A stretch of DNA of 64,000 nucleotides, taken from Acinetobacter lwoffii (GTDB taxonomy: Bacteria; Pseudomonadota; Gammaproteobacteria; Pseudomonadales; Moraxellaceae). Positions 53,234-62,046 of the stretch are shown piece after piece; position 1 is the stretch's first letter; every line of letters starts with the position of its first letter. The notes below the pieces were generated by a model. The model searched no databases. It worked only from the letters and a program-made list of their open reading frames with translations, and was not told the DNA's origin. The position numbers and the translations under genes were made by a program. The stretch spans positions 2,551,702 to 2,615,701 of the forward strand of contig NZ_CP059081.1 of NCBI RefSeq assembly GCF_015602705.1. Direction: 5' to 3'.

Positions 53234-54169
53234 ATGAGTACTCAGCCTGCATATCAACCCGGTGAATTTCAATGGTCATTCCTGTTACCTCAATACTGGG
53301 GCAAATGGCTGGGCATTATTTTCCTGATGATTCTGGCGATCTTACCTTGGGCTATTCAGCATCGTCTAGCGTCCCTGCTGGGCCAGCTTTCTTTCAAATA
53401 TCTAAAATCACGTCGTGAAACCACACTTCGCAATCTGGAAGTCTGTTTTCCCGAATGGTCTAAAGAGCAGGTACAGGACAATGCCCGTCAGGTATTTATC
53501 GATCAAATGCTGGGTGTGTTTGAGACGCTCAATGCCTGGTACAGTCCGAAATGGTTTGATGGTCGCGTCAGTATTGAAGGTTTGGAACATATTCAAAAGG
53601 CACAAGCCGCAGGCCAAGGCATGCTGTTATTAGGCACACATTCAACTTTGCTCGATGCTGGCGGTTATCTTTGTGCACAGTATTTTGACCCGGATGTGGT
53701 GTATCGTCCGCAGAATAATCCGCTTTTGGACATGCTGATTTACCGTTGTCGCGCCACAATTTATGCCAATCAGATTGACCATGATGATATGCGCGGTCTG
53801 GTACGTAACCTGAAAAATGGCCATGCGATCTGGTACAGTCCGGATCAGGATTATGGTTTAAAACAAGGCGTGATGGCACCTTTTTTTGGCGTGCCTGCGG
53901 CGACTGTAACCGCACATCGCCGTTTACTGAAAATGACCAAAGCGGCTGCAATTCCTTTATATTTCTACCGTCATGGCGATATTAACAATCCGCGCTACCA
54001 TGTGCTCATTGAACCGGCACTGGAAAACTTCCCTAGTGAGAATGAAGTTGAAGATGCCACTCGCGTGAACCGGGTGATTGAGCAGCAGTTGCGCATCGCA
54101 CCGACCCAATATATGTGGTTCCACCGCCGTTTTAAGACTCGCCCTGAAGGTTATAAATCAATTTACTAA
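53234..54169 (+). CDS. Lipid A biosynthesis acyltransferase (LpxL/LpxM family)
   Basis: Adds secondary acyl chains to Kdo2-lipid IVA. Start at the ATG at 53234 (311 residues); an in-frame TTG lies six codons upstream. An N-terminal membrane anchor (about 24-42) is followed by the LABLAT domain with the HX4D active site H136-STLL-D141 (GTHSTLLDAGG), VYRPQNNPLLD near 157 and WYSPDQDYG near 198, typical of LpxL/LpxM. I cannot tell which of the two acyl positions it uses. Preceded by the uup terminator, so it has its own promoter. Confidence 0.9.
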   Translation: MSTQPAYQPGEFQWSFLLPQYWGKWLGIIFLMILAILPWAIQHRLASLLGQLSFKYLKSRRETTLRNLEVCFPEWSKEQVQDNARQVFIDQMLGVFETLNAWYSPKWFDGRVSIEGLEHIQKAQAAGQGMLLLGTHSTLLDAGGYLCAQYFDPDVVYRPQNNPLLDMLIYRCRATIYANQIDHDDMRGLVRNLKNGHAIWYSPDQDYGLKQGVMAPFFGVPAATVTAHRRLLKMTKAAAIPLYFYRHGDINNPRYHVLIEPALENFPSENEVEDATRVNRVIEQQLRIAPTQYMWFHRRFKTRPEGYKSIY

Positions 54170-54233
54170 ATCGATTTGATCACGGAATTTGAAGGGCTAT
54201 AGCTTAAAATCATGTTTAAGTAATTGAAATAAT

Positions 54234-54270
54234 TTAACCCGAGCTCTACATCCTGTAAAACTCGGGTTAA
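54234..54270. repeat. 10-bp inverted repeat downstream of the acyltransferase gene
   Basis: TTAACCCGAG (54234-54243) and CTCGGGTTAA (54261-54270), perfect, 17-base loop, no T-run. It lies in a 323-bp gap with no gene. May be a weak terminator, a bidirectional operator or a relic. Confidence 0.6.
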
Positions 54271-54492
54271 TGAGGTTGTGCTTTCACATATTATAATTCG
54301 TTCTGCTTTTTTGTGATTTCCCTTTCAGCATCATATCCATGATGTTTTCATTCAGCTTCGTCTTCCTTATGAGAATATCCTTTCTCGACTCCCTGTGCTG
54401 ATAAACCTAGAATACCCAGATTCCCAACCCCTGCCCATTCGCAAGAAGCGTAAACTGTTGTAAGCAATATCGTACACTTTTCTTCTAAAAAC

Positions 54493-55623
54493 CTATGAGA
54501 TTTTGCCCCCTTCTTTATAAGCCAGGGCAACTTCATCAGTGACTATTTTTTCCTCTTTCTCTGCTTTCTGAATGCCCTCTTCAATGGCTTTTTGTGCTTC
54601 CTGCTCATCTTTATCAGTTTGTTCTAATTCTTCCTGAATATGCTCGAATACCCGACCGGTTTGTAAAACCAGAAAGACCGGAAAATGGTCAGAACCTACA
54701 TGCGGTAAACGCTCCATGTGTACCAAGGCAAAATCGGTACTATGAAAGACGTGATCCAGCGACCAGCGGAAAAAAGGATAATCTGCGTGAAAAGTATTCA
54801 CATAATGACGTCCTACCCGCGGATCCAGCAGCCCACTAATACGTTGAAACAGGCGTGTGGTACGTGACCAGGCCACGTCATTCAGATCGCCCATGACGAT
54901 ACAGCTTTCATCCAGATCTTTAATCTGATCACCGACAATCAGCAGTTCAGCATCACGCAAGGTAGAATCCTTGGCCTCGGTCGGACTGGGTGGTTTGGGA
55001 TGCAGACAGTAGAGCTGTACCGGTTGTCCTGAGCGTAAGATCACCGTGGTATGAATGGAGGGAATTTCATTACTCAGAATAAATTTAACCTCGGTTTCTC
55101 TCAGTTCGAGCTTGCTATATAGATGCATGCCATACAGGTTATCCAAAGGCACAGGCACGCGATAAGGATAATCGGCTTCAATCACCGAGAGTGCATTTTG
55201 CCAGTTTTGATCGGTTTCCAGAGTCAAAACCAGATCTGGCTGATGAATCTGGATCTGCTCGATCAGTAAATGATATTTGGTATTGGTAGTAAGTACATTG
55301 GAAACGACCAGGGAAATCTGACGTTGCGGATCCAGCTGATCCTGCTTGACCTGCTTGACCTGTTTTTTCCAGATAAAGGTATAGGGCAATACCATTTTCA
55401 GTTGATAGGCCAAAGCTGCCATCAGCCCGACAAAAAGCAGCTGATTCAACCAGTTCCAGGGGTGCTCCAGAACCAAGAACAGCACAAAGGCGATAAAGCC
55501 TAATACCAGAATTTGTAAGCGTGGAAAATCCGCACCCCGAATCCACCATTCATCGCGTGGTATCAGTGACCAAAAACTTAACCAAATGACAATGATTGCC
55601 AGAATTTGGATAACCCATATCAT
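54493..55623 (-). CDS. Membrane-anchored endonuclease/exonuclease/phosphatase-family protein
   Basis: 376 residues. Three hydrophobic segments at the N-terminus (about 4-22, 33-51 and 57-83) precede an EEP domain: the metal-binding Glu is in VLTLETDQNW near 136, HPKPPSP and RDAELLIVGDQI follow, then GDLNDVAWS near 245 and SLDHVF and GSDHFPVF near 312. The C-terminal 40 residues are a charged, Glu/Lys-rich helix. The membrane placement suggests a periplasmic hydrolase (nucleic acid, phospholipid or inositol phosphate); substrate unknown. Ends 323 bp before the acyltransferase stop. Confidence 0.85.
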   Translation of the reverse strand: MIWVIQILAIIVIWLSFWSLIPRDEWWIRGADFPRLQILVLGFIAFVLFLVLEHPWNWLNQLLFVGLMAALAYQLKMVLPYTFIWKKQVKQVKQDQLDPQRQISLVVSNVLTTNTKYHLLIEQIQIHQPDLVLTLETDQNWQNALSVIEADYPYRVPVPLDNLYGMHLYSKLELRETEVKFILSNEIPSIHTTVILRSGQPVQLYCLHPKPPSPTEAKDSTLRDAELLIVGDQIKDLDESCIVMGDLNDVAWSRTTRLFQRISGLLDPRVGRHYVNTFHADYPFFRWSLDHVFHSTDFALVHMERLPHVGSDHFPVFLVLQTGRVFEHIQEELEQTDKDEQEAQKAIEEGIQKAEKEEKIVTDEVALAYKEGGKIS

Positions 55624-55811
55624 AAACTGCGCTCTTAATTAAGTTATTATTTTTTCTAAAAGAAAAATGACGTTATCAATTTTGTATGTATCATAAAGCA
55701 GATATTTCTCTCAAGAATATTGATGTTTTGATTGTGTAGCTCTTGCAGTTGAGTCCCTTTTTGGTACACTCGAATCCCTTTTGATTTTTTAACGCACCGA
55801 GGCAAAGTGAC

Positions 55812-56930
55812 ATGAAAGTAGGTCTGGTCGGTTGGCGCGGGATGGTTGGTTCCGTCCTTATGCAACGTATGGTTGAAGAGAATGATTTTGCTCATTTTGA
55901 GCCATTCTATTTCTCTACCAGTAATGCAGGCGGTGAAGCGCCGGCATTTGGCGGTAAGACCGCCCCAGCACTTATGGATGCATCAGACATTAACAGTCTG
56001 AAGCAAATGGATGTCATTATTACCTGTCAAGGTGGCGACTATACCTCTGAAGTTTTCCCGAAATTGAAAGCTGAAGGCTGGAATGGTTACTGGATTGATG
56101 CAGCATCGACCTTACGTATGGATGATGAAGCCATCATCGTACTTGATCCGGTCAACATGCATGTGATCAAAGATGGTCTGGTCAAAGGTACCAAGACTTT
56201 TGTCGGCGGTAACTGTACAGTTTCCTTGATGCTGATGGGCTTGGGCGGTCTGTTCCAGAACAATCTGGTAGAATGGGCAACTTCAATGACCTATCAGGCC
56301 GCTTCAGGTGCTGGCGCGCAAAACATGCGTGAACTGATCAATGGTATGGGTTATTTATATAACAATACCAAAGAGTTGCTAGATGATCCGCGTTCTCCAA
56401 TTCTGGATATCGACTCTAGAATTGCTGAATTACAACGTGGTGAAGGCTTCCCGTCTGCAAACTTTGGCGTTCCTTTGGCTGGCTCACTCATTCCTTATAT
56501 CGACAAGCAGCTGGAAAGCGGCCAGTCGAAAGAAGAATGGAAAGGTCAGGTTGAAACCAACAAGATTCTGGGCAATCAGCAGATCGTACCGATTGATGGT
56601 CACTGTGTGCGTATTGGTGCCATGCGTTGTCACTCTCAGGCATTAACCCTGAAATTGAAAAGAGATGTACCTTTGGATGAAATCGAAGACATCATTGCAC
56701 GTGCCAATGACTGGTCTAAAGTGGTTCCAAATACTCGTGAAGCATCAATGACTGATCTGACGCCTGTTGCTGTAACAGGTACTTTAAGCGTTCCAGTCGG
56801 CCGCCTGCGCAAGCTGAACATGGGTAAAGAATATCTGGGTGCGTTCACTGTAGGTGACCAGTTGCTTTGGGGTGCTGCCGAGCCGTTACGCCGTATGCTG
56901 CGTATTTTGATTGATTATAAAAATGCCTAA
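55812..56930 (+). CDS. asd: Aspartate-semialdehyde dehydrogenase
   Basis: Reduces beta-aspartyl phosphate to aspartate semialdehyde with NADPH, on the route to lysine, diaminopimelate, threonine and methionine. 372 residues. The NADPH loop is [10 protein letters not shown] at 7-16 and the catalytic cysteine is Cys135 in [16 protein letters not shown] and [10 protein letters not shown] are at the C-terminus. It starts the asd-fimV-truA neighbourhood and has its own terminator. Confidence 0.98.
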   Translation: MKVGLVGWRGMVGSVLMQRMVEENDFAHFEPFYFSTSNAGGEAPAFGGKTAPALMDASDINSLKQMDVIITCQGGDYTSEVFPKLKAEGWNGYWIDAASTLRMDDEAIIVLDPVNMHVIKDGLVKGTKTFVGGNCTVSLMLMGLGGLFQNNLVEWATSMTYQAASGAGAQNMRELINGMGYLYNNTKELLDDPRSPILDIDSRIAELQRGEGFPSANFGVPLAGSLIPYIDKQLESGQSKEEWKGQVETNKILGNQQIVPIDGHCVRIGAMRCHSQALTLKLKRDVPLDEIEDIIARANDWSKVVPNTREASMTDLTPVAVTGTLSVPVGRLRKLNMGKEYLGAFTVGDQLLWGAAEPLRRMLRILIDYKNA

Positions 56931-56950
56931 TATCCTGTGGATATAAAGCC

Positions 56951-56978
56951 AAAAGCCGATCTTTATTGATCGGCTTTT
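56951..56978 (+). terminator. Terminator of asd
   Basis: Perfect stem AAGCCGATC/GATCGGCTT with a TTTATT loop and a run of T. Confidence 0.9.
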
Positions 56979-57071
56979 TTATGTAACTATTGCGTAAGTA
57001 TTTTACAAAAAACAAACATCCCGTTAATCTATAATTTTCGCTATGCGATAATGACTGAGCTCACGATTAAG

Positions 57072-58637
57072 ATGACTGTATATAACAAATTAAAGCTTGC
57101 CATTTTAGCCATTGTCGCTTCACAAAATATTTATGCGATTAATGTAGATCCGGTTCAGATTCAGTCTGCTCCTGGGGAATTACTCTATGCAGAAATGACT
57201 TTTCGGCAGTCTGATATCAATTTGCCGATTGAAGTCAGTCTGGCTTCACCAGAAGATTTAATCTCGATTGGGGCATCGCATCAGCCGCCTGGCCATTTGA
57301 ATTTTTTTACTCGGCGCAGCAATAATGGCACCGGAGTCATTACTATTACTTCTTCTCGCCCCATGACAGAACGCGAGCTGAATATTATTGTCAAAATCAA
57401 GGAAGGCAGTGCCGCACGTCTGCAACATATCCGTACGCCCTTACAAGCTAAAACCGATTTATTAAAAGCCAGTCTCAAACAGAATGAACGCCCGCTTGCA
57501 CCAGTTGTTGTCGTCAGTGAAAAAGATATTGCACTCAACTTACCCGTAAGTAGCCATTACAGTACAGCAGCTTCCGCAGTCTCAAATAAGCCACCGGTGT
57601 TAGAAAAGCCGTTGGCATTGCAACGCACAGCACCACCTGCATTATCGAACACTTCCATTCCTAAAACTGCATTTGCGCCAGCTGTAATGACATCAAGTCC
57701 AGCGATTCAGGCGCAAGCGATTGCGCCTGTGCTTAAAAGCGAGGCTGTAACTGCACCCGATACTCAAGCCCCAGTTAAAACTGCAGCGGCGCTTTCAGAT
57801 TCAGTAAAGACCTCACAAGCCACTCTTGCATCGCCGGCTCCTGCAGCAGTCTCGACTACAGATAAACCAGCTAGTACGATGCCAGCAAATCAAAGCGCAT
57901 CAGTACCAAATAAAGTAGATGTGCAGAAAGCGGCAGAGTCTCGTTCTGATCATCAGACTGCCTCCAGTGATCCATTGGTGAAGAAATTTGCTGAGGAGCA
58001 AGCCAGAAAATCAACTGGATCAGCCAATCCGGTGAAAACTCCGGCTCCAGTGACTGCAAAAGCTCAACCAGTCAAAGTAGCTTCAAATCAAACTTCACCT
58101 ACTTATGTCGTTCAATCCAATGAGTCACTGTGGGGGATTGCTTCACGAATTGCCGAACAGCAGCAGCGCCCGGTCAACGAAGTCATGCAGCAAATCAAAA
58201 AAGACAATGAGCATGCCTTTATCGGAGGAAATGCCGATCGTCTACGCAAGGGTGCTGCATTGAACTTAAATACGACTCATCCTGCACCTGCGCCCATTAA
58301 AGTCACTGCAGCAAAGCAAACCGAGCTACCGTCTAAGCCTGCTGGCAAAACAAAATACCGTTTGAATCAGGCAGAAATGAGCCTGGTGGCTGAGAACCAG
58401 CACGATTCTGGGCAAGTTTCTGCAAACCAGAACACAGAACGCAATCAAACATCAAAGGAATTGTCATTAAAAGTTATGACAGCCCGAGAAAAAACCGTTA
58501 AATTACAGAGAAACGTAACTGAATTAGAATTGGCACTCAATCAGAAGGATCACAGAATTCAGTTATTAAATGCGCGTCTGGCCCAGCTACAACAACAGCT
58601 CAAAGCCCAACAAGCAGATAAGAAGCCAATTAATTAA
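57072..58637 (+). CDS. fimV: FimV/HubP-like protein, periplasmic half
   Basis: About 521 residues when started at the ATG at 57072; the frame has another ATG seven codons upstream. A signal peptide MTVYNKLKLAILAIVASQNIYA is followed by a FimV-type N-terminal domain (about 25-120, IQSAPGELLYAEMTFRQSD in parts). A long Ala/Pro/Thr/Ser-rich linker (about 150-345) leads to a LysM-like domain (about 350-400, YVVQSNESLWGIASRIAEQQQRP in parts) that would bind peptidoglycan, and a C-terminal coiled coil (about 455-515). No membrane helix follows, unlike full FimV. The next ORF starts with one, so the homologue is encoded in two pieces. FimV family proteins are polar landmarks needed for twitching and pole organisation. 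Confidence 0.8.
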   Translation: MTVYNKLKLAILAIVASQNIYAINVDPVQIQSAPGELLYAEMTFRQSDINLPIEVSLASPEDLISIGASHQPPGHLNFFTRRSNNGTGVITITSSRPMTERELNIIVKIKEGSAARLQHIRTPLQAKTDLLKASLKQNERPLAPVVVVSEKDIALNLPVSSHYSTAASAVSNKPPVLEKPLALQRTAPPALSNTSIPKTAFAPAVMTSSPAIQAQAIAPVLKSEAVTAPDTQAPVKTAAALSDSVKTSQATLASPAPAAVSTTDKPASTMPANQSASVPNKVDVQKAAESRSDHQTASSDPLVKKFAEEQARKSTGSANPVKTPAPVTAKAQPVKVASNQTSPTYVVQSNESLWGIASRIAEQQQRPVNEVMQQIKKDNEHAFIGGNADRLRKGAALNLNTTHPAPAPIKVTAAKQTELPSKPAGKTKYRLNQAEMSLVAENQHDSGQVSANQNTERNQTSKELSLKVMTAREKTVKLQRNVTELELALNQKDHRIQLLNARLAQLQQQLKAQQADKKPIN

Positions 58638-58703
58638 AAAGTTACACATGACGATTTATTGGGATAGGCGAACTTAAACTACTCTATCCCCAAGGGGTAA
58701 AAC

Positions 58704-60059
58704 ATGCTGATTTATGTGATTCCATTAGTGATATTGATCATCGTATTAATTGTCTTTAAAAAACGACAAGATGCTCAAGAATCAGATAAAGCAAAAACTA
58801 AAACGGTAAAAGCGAAAAAACCTGGCTCTGCTTCAAAAGCTGCCCCACAAAGAACCAAAGTGGTGGAGCCAGTCGGGGTCACAAAAAAATCAGCAACGCC
58901 ATTATCAGCAGAAACACGCAAGAAAATTGAAGGCCTGATTCAGGAGCGTAATTTTTTTGCGGCCGAAGCACAGATTAACCAGGCACTGAATCGGGATAAT
59001 TCACAGCATGAGTTTTATCTGCTGTTATTGGATATTCATATCTTACAGCAAGATGATTTTGCGATTACCCAACTGATTAATCATATTCGTGTTCTGAAAA
59101 TCGATGAAATTCTATCTCAGGCTGAAGAAAAAAGAAGCGCCTATGAAAGAGAAAAATCGGTTAAACCAGATCCAGTTTCTAAGTCTGTTGCTTTCGCATC
59201 GAATACAAGTGATTTTGATGAATTGAGTCTTACATCACTTCCTGTAGATACAAAAGCTGGTTTAGCATTCGAGCAACTACAACAAGAAAGTGCGCCAGTT
59301 AAAGAAGAACCAGCACCTCTTGAATTTAATTTTAAGCCGAGTGCTGCCCCTGCCTCAACCAGCGCAACAAAGACTGAGCCTGAACAAGACAACAGTTTTG
59401 ACTTTAATCCAAAGAGTAGCTTTACTCAGAGTGTGCCGACTGAATCAGCACCAGTAGTGGTTAATGAAGTTCAGTTTGACTTTGAATCTTTTAAAGTAGA
59501 GCCAACAACGTCAGAAATTTCTTCTGTAGCTTCTGATCGTCTAGAAACAGATTCTGAAAATAAAACGAATCTTAATCAGATTCCTGATCTTGATCTCAAT
59601 TTAAGCACTAATAATGAACAGTTACCGGCTAGCGATGAAGAAATCAAGCCTCTAGATTTTTCATTCTCACTTGACACACCTGTACCAGCAGCTGAGAAAA
59701 TTGCGGTACCAGCGACTGAGTTTGATCTGTCTAGCTTGACAGCTGCAGCACCTGTGGCAGAGCCGGTTGTACAAACCAATCTATCCGGAATGGATTTCAA
59801 ATTAGATCATTTGGAAACCACGCCAGAAGCACCTACTACGCCAGCTCAGACAGCGATCAATCAACATGATCCTCTGGTGCAATCTTTCCCGGAATTACTG
59901 AATGTTAATGAAGCAAGTCTCAATCTTGATCTTGCCCAGCAATATATTCAACTCGGTGCCTATGCCGCTGCCCGTGAAGTCATTTCAGAGCGAGAAGCTG
60001 AATATACTCCTGAACAACAGCAACGCGCCGAGCAATTACTGAATCAAATCGCATCTTGA
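58704..60059 (+). CDS. fimV: FimV/HubP-like protein, membrane and cytoplasmic half
   Basis: 451 residues. The protein begins directly with a transmembrane segment (2-18, IYVIPLVILIIVLIVF) and a basic KKRQD stop-transfer. After a Lys-rich stretch comes a helical TPR-like segment (about 70-130), an acidic, Asp/Glu/Ser/Pro-rich linker (about 150-390), and a FimV C-terminal domain (about 398-451, LNLDLAQQYIQLGAYAAAREVI in parts), as in the cytoplasmic tail of FimV and HubP. A ribosome site AAGGGG precedes the ATG. It follows the first half after 66 bp, so the family member is split at the membrane segment. The halves lack an in-frame link, so they are separate proteins, or the gene is broken. Confidence 0.8.
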   Translation: MLIYVIPLVILIIVLIVFKKRQDAQESDKAKTKTVKAKKPGSASKAAPQRTKVVEPVGVTKKSATPLSAETRKKIEGLIQERNFFAAEAQINQALNRDNSQHEFYLLLLDIHILQQDDFAITQLINHIRVLKIDEILSQAEEKRSAYEREKSVKPDPVSKSVAFASNTSDFDELSLTSLPVDTKAGLAFEQLQQESAPVKEEPAPLEFNFKPSAAPASTSATKTEPEQDNSFDFNPKSSFTQSVPTESAPVVVNEVQFDFESFKVEPTTSEISSVASDRLETDSENKTNLNQIPDLDLNLSTNNEQLPASDEEIKPLDFSFSLDTPVPAAEKIAVPATEFDLSSLTAAAPVAEPVVQTNLSGMDFKLDHLETTPEAPTTPAQTAINQHDPLVQSFPELLNVNEASLNLDLAQQYIQLGAYAAAREVISEREAEYTPEQQQRAEQLLNQIAS

Positions 60060-60077
60060 TGCATTTCGATTTACACT

Positions 60078-60106
60078 AAAGCAGTCAATAATTGGCTGCT
60101 TTTTTT
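60078..60106 (+). terminator. Terminator of fimV, abutting the asparaginase start
   Basis: Stem AAAGCAGTCAA/TTGGCTGCTTT (one T-G pair, TAA loop) followed by a run of seven T, the last of which touches the ATG of the next gene. Confidence 0.85.
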
Positions 60107-61075
60107 ATGATAAAAAATATTGCATTAATTTATATGGGCGGCACATTCGGCTGTGTGGGAGATCCTCTTGCACCGATGCCTGCTGATTTATTTATTCCAA
60201 AGCTCGAACAGATACTTGCAGAGCAATATTTCGTCGAATGTCACCATGCACCCGCGATTAAGGACAGTAGTGCCTGCACAGCAACCGACTGGTTGCAACT
60301 GGTACAGTTTATTCAGCAATTGCAATCGCGGCAGATCCAGCATTTTGTGATTATTCACGGTACAGATACGCTGAGTTATGCCAGTGCAGTACTGGCACAT
60401 TTTATTGGAAACTCGGCGCATGTGGTACTGACCGGTAGCCAATATCCGCTGCTGAATGCTCAAGGCAATGAACAGCGTGAATTTAGTGATGCCCTAGATA
60501 ACCTGAAATTTGCACTAGATTCCGTCAGCGAATGTAGCGCTGGGGTCTATCTGGCATTCCATCATCAGCTGCTACATGCGCAAACTGCACTGAAACAGCA
60601 TACTACCGAGTTAAATGCCTTTTCCGGTCTTGAGGCCAATATTGCAATCCAAACCAGTCAAGCGTGTTATCAGGTCAAGGTAGAAGATATTACGAAAGCG
60701 ACTGAATTCAACTGTATGAGCATCATGATGCAGCCGGTTGATCTGACCCAGCAGCTGAATAATCTGAACAACCTCTTGGCTCGACCACCGCATTTTTTAT
60801 TTCTGCAAGGTTTTGGCACTGGCAACCTGGCGGTCAATGACGCCATGATTGCACTCATTGATCAACTGTATGAGCAGGGCTGTATTTCTGTCTTAACCAC
60901 CCAAGTGCCTTTTGGTGCGACGGATCAGCGCTATGCTATTGCCGAATGGGTCAATCACTGCAAAATTTTGCTGAATGAAAGTTATGGCCATTCGGATCTG
61001 TATGCAAAAGCCCTGAAAATGTATTTACAATACGACACTGTAGAGCAATGGCATCGTCATTGGTACGATCAATAA
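60107..61075 (+). CDS. Type I L-asparaginase
   Basis: Hydrolyses L-asparagine to aspartate and ammonia. Start at the ATG at 60107 (322 residues); the frame extends to a TTG inside the fimV terminator. Active-site threonines are in YMGGTFGCVG (Thr13 region) and HGTDTLSYASAV near 91, plus LTGSQYPL near 114. Lacking a signal peptide, it is the cytoplasmic type I. There is no ribosome site between the terminator T-run and the ATG, which is unusual. The gene sits between fimV and truA, which are usually adjacent. Confidence 0.87.
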   Translation: MIKNIALIYMGGTFGCVGDPLAPMPADLFIPKLEQILAEQYFVECHHAPAIKDSSACTATDWLQLVQFIQQLQSRQIQHFVIIHGTDTLSYASAVLAHFIGNSAHVVLTGSQYPLLNAQGNEQREFSDALDNLKFALDSVSECSAGVYLAFHHQLLHAQTALKQHTTELNAFSGLEANIAIQTSQACYQVKVEDITKATEFNCMSIMMQPVDLTQQLNNLNNLLARPPHFLFLQGFGTGNLAVNDAMIALIDQLYEQGCISVLTTQVPFGATDQRYAIAEWVNHCKILLNESYGHSDLYAKALKMYLQYDTVEQWHRHWYDQ

Positions 61076-61090
61076 GGTTTTGAGGTCAGT

Positions 61091-61888
61091 ATGCAGCGTT
61101 TTGCGGTGGGAATTGAGTTTTGTGGGATGCATTATCGGGGATGGCAGACTCAACAGCCGGGAGTTGCAAGCGTACAGGAAACCATTGAGAAGGTTCTGAG
61201 CAAAGTTGCCGATCAACCGATCCTCTTGCATGGTGCCGGCCGCACGGATGCCGGGGTACATGCGACCAACATGGTGGCACATTTTGATACGGATGCCGTG
61301 CGTTCTGAACGTGGCTGGCTGATGGGCTGCAATAGCCAACTCCCGAAAGACATCTCGATCCAGTGGATCAAAGAAATGGATCACAGCTTCCATGCCCGTT
61401 TTAAGGCGCAGGCGCGCCGCTACCGATATGTGGTCTATAACCACCCTGTCCGCCCGGCATTGCTGCATAAACAGGTCACCCATGTCTATGCACCACTTGA
61501 TGTTGAACAGATGATATACGCCGCGAAAAAGTTTGAAGGCACGCATAACTTTGAAAGCTTCCGCGCCGCAGCCTGTCAGTCCAATCAGCCCATCCGCCAT
61601 GTCAGCCATTGCCGCCTGATCCGGCATGGTCAGTATCTGGTACTGGATATTCAGGCCGATGGCTTTCTGCACCATATGGTGCGCAATATCATGGGATGTT
61701 TATTGGAAATTGGTCAGGGCATGTATGCTGCCGATCATATTGATAATATTTTCGCGGCAGAAGACCGTAAAGCTGCTGGTGTGACTGCGCCAGCAGATGG
61801 TTTGTATTTTATTCATGCTGATTATCCGGCGCAGTTTGAATTACCTGAATTACCCTTAGGTCCGCACTGGCTGAATATGCCGGAATAG
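61091..61888 (+). CDS. truA: tRNA pseudouridine(38-40) synthase
   Basis: Converts uridines 38-40 in the anticodon stem of tRNA to pseudouridine. 265 residues. The catalytic Asp53 is in GAGRTDAGVHA; FHARFKAQARRYRYVV near 100 and FRAAACQSNQP near 158 are family features. 15 bp after the asparaginase stop. Part of the asd-fimV-truA neighbourhood. A repeat element and the IS follow. Confidence 0.97.
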   Translation: MQRFAVGIEFCGMHYRGWQTQQPGVASVQETIEKVLSKVADQPILLHGAGRTDAGVHATNMVAHFDTDAVRSERGWLMGCNSQLPKDISIQWIKEMDHSFHARFKAQARRYRYVVYNHPVRPALLHKQVTHVYAPLDVEQMIYAAKKFEGTHNFESFRAAACQSNQPIRHVSHCRLIRHGQYLVLDIQADGFLHHMVRNIMGCLLEIGQGMYAADHIDNIFAAEDRKAAGVTAPADGLYFIHADYPAQFELPELPLGPHWLNMPE

Positions 61889-61910
61889 TTTTTAAATTTT
61901 TTAGAATATT

Positions 61911-61946
61911 TACCTCCCCTAACCCCTCCTAAAAGGAGGGGAATTC
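61911..61946. repeat. Palindromic intergenic repeat, copy C (left half, with target site duplication)
   Basis: CCTCCCCTAA, then the hairpin CCCCTCCT/AGGAGGGG (61923-61930 with 61934-61941), ending in the 8-bp GGGAATTC that is repeated on the other side of the IS. Same family as copies A and B. Confidence 0.75.
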
Positions 61947-61978
61947 CCAATGCTGTCCCATAGTTTGCTTTAAATAAA

Positions 61979-62046
61979 AAAACCTGAGTCCTAACAGTTA
62001 AAATATGAGTGCAAACAAACACTTTAACGACCAGGATTCAGGTTTT
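61979..62046 (+). repeat. Inverted repeat enclosing the transposase start
   Basis: AAAACCTGAGTCCT (61979-61992) and AGGATTCAGGTTTT (62033-62046), 14 bp with one mismatch, enclose the GTG start and touch a TTG start. Similar hairpins in IS10 and IS50 hide the start in read-through RNA. Confidence 0.7.

Noticed and set aside
61025..61675. 216-codon antisense frame over truA
   Set aside because: Lies across truA, which has all catalytic motifs; no independent support.
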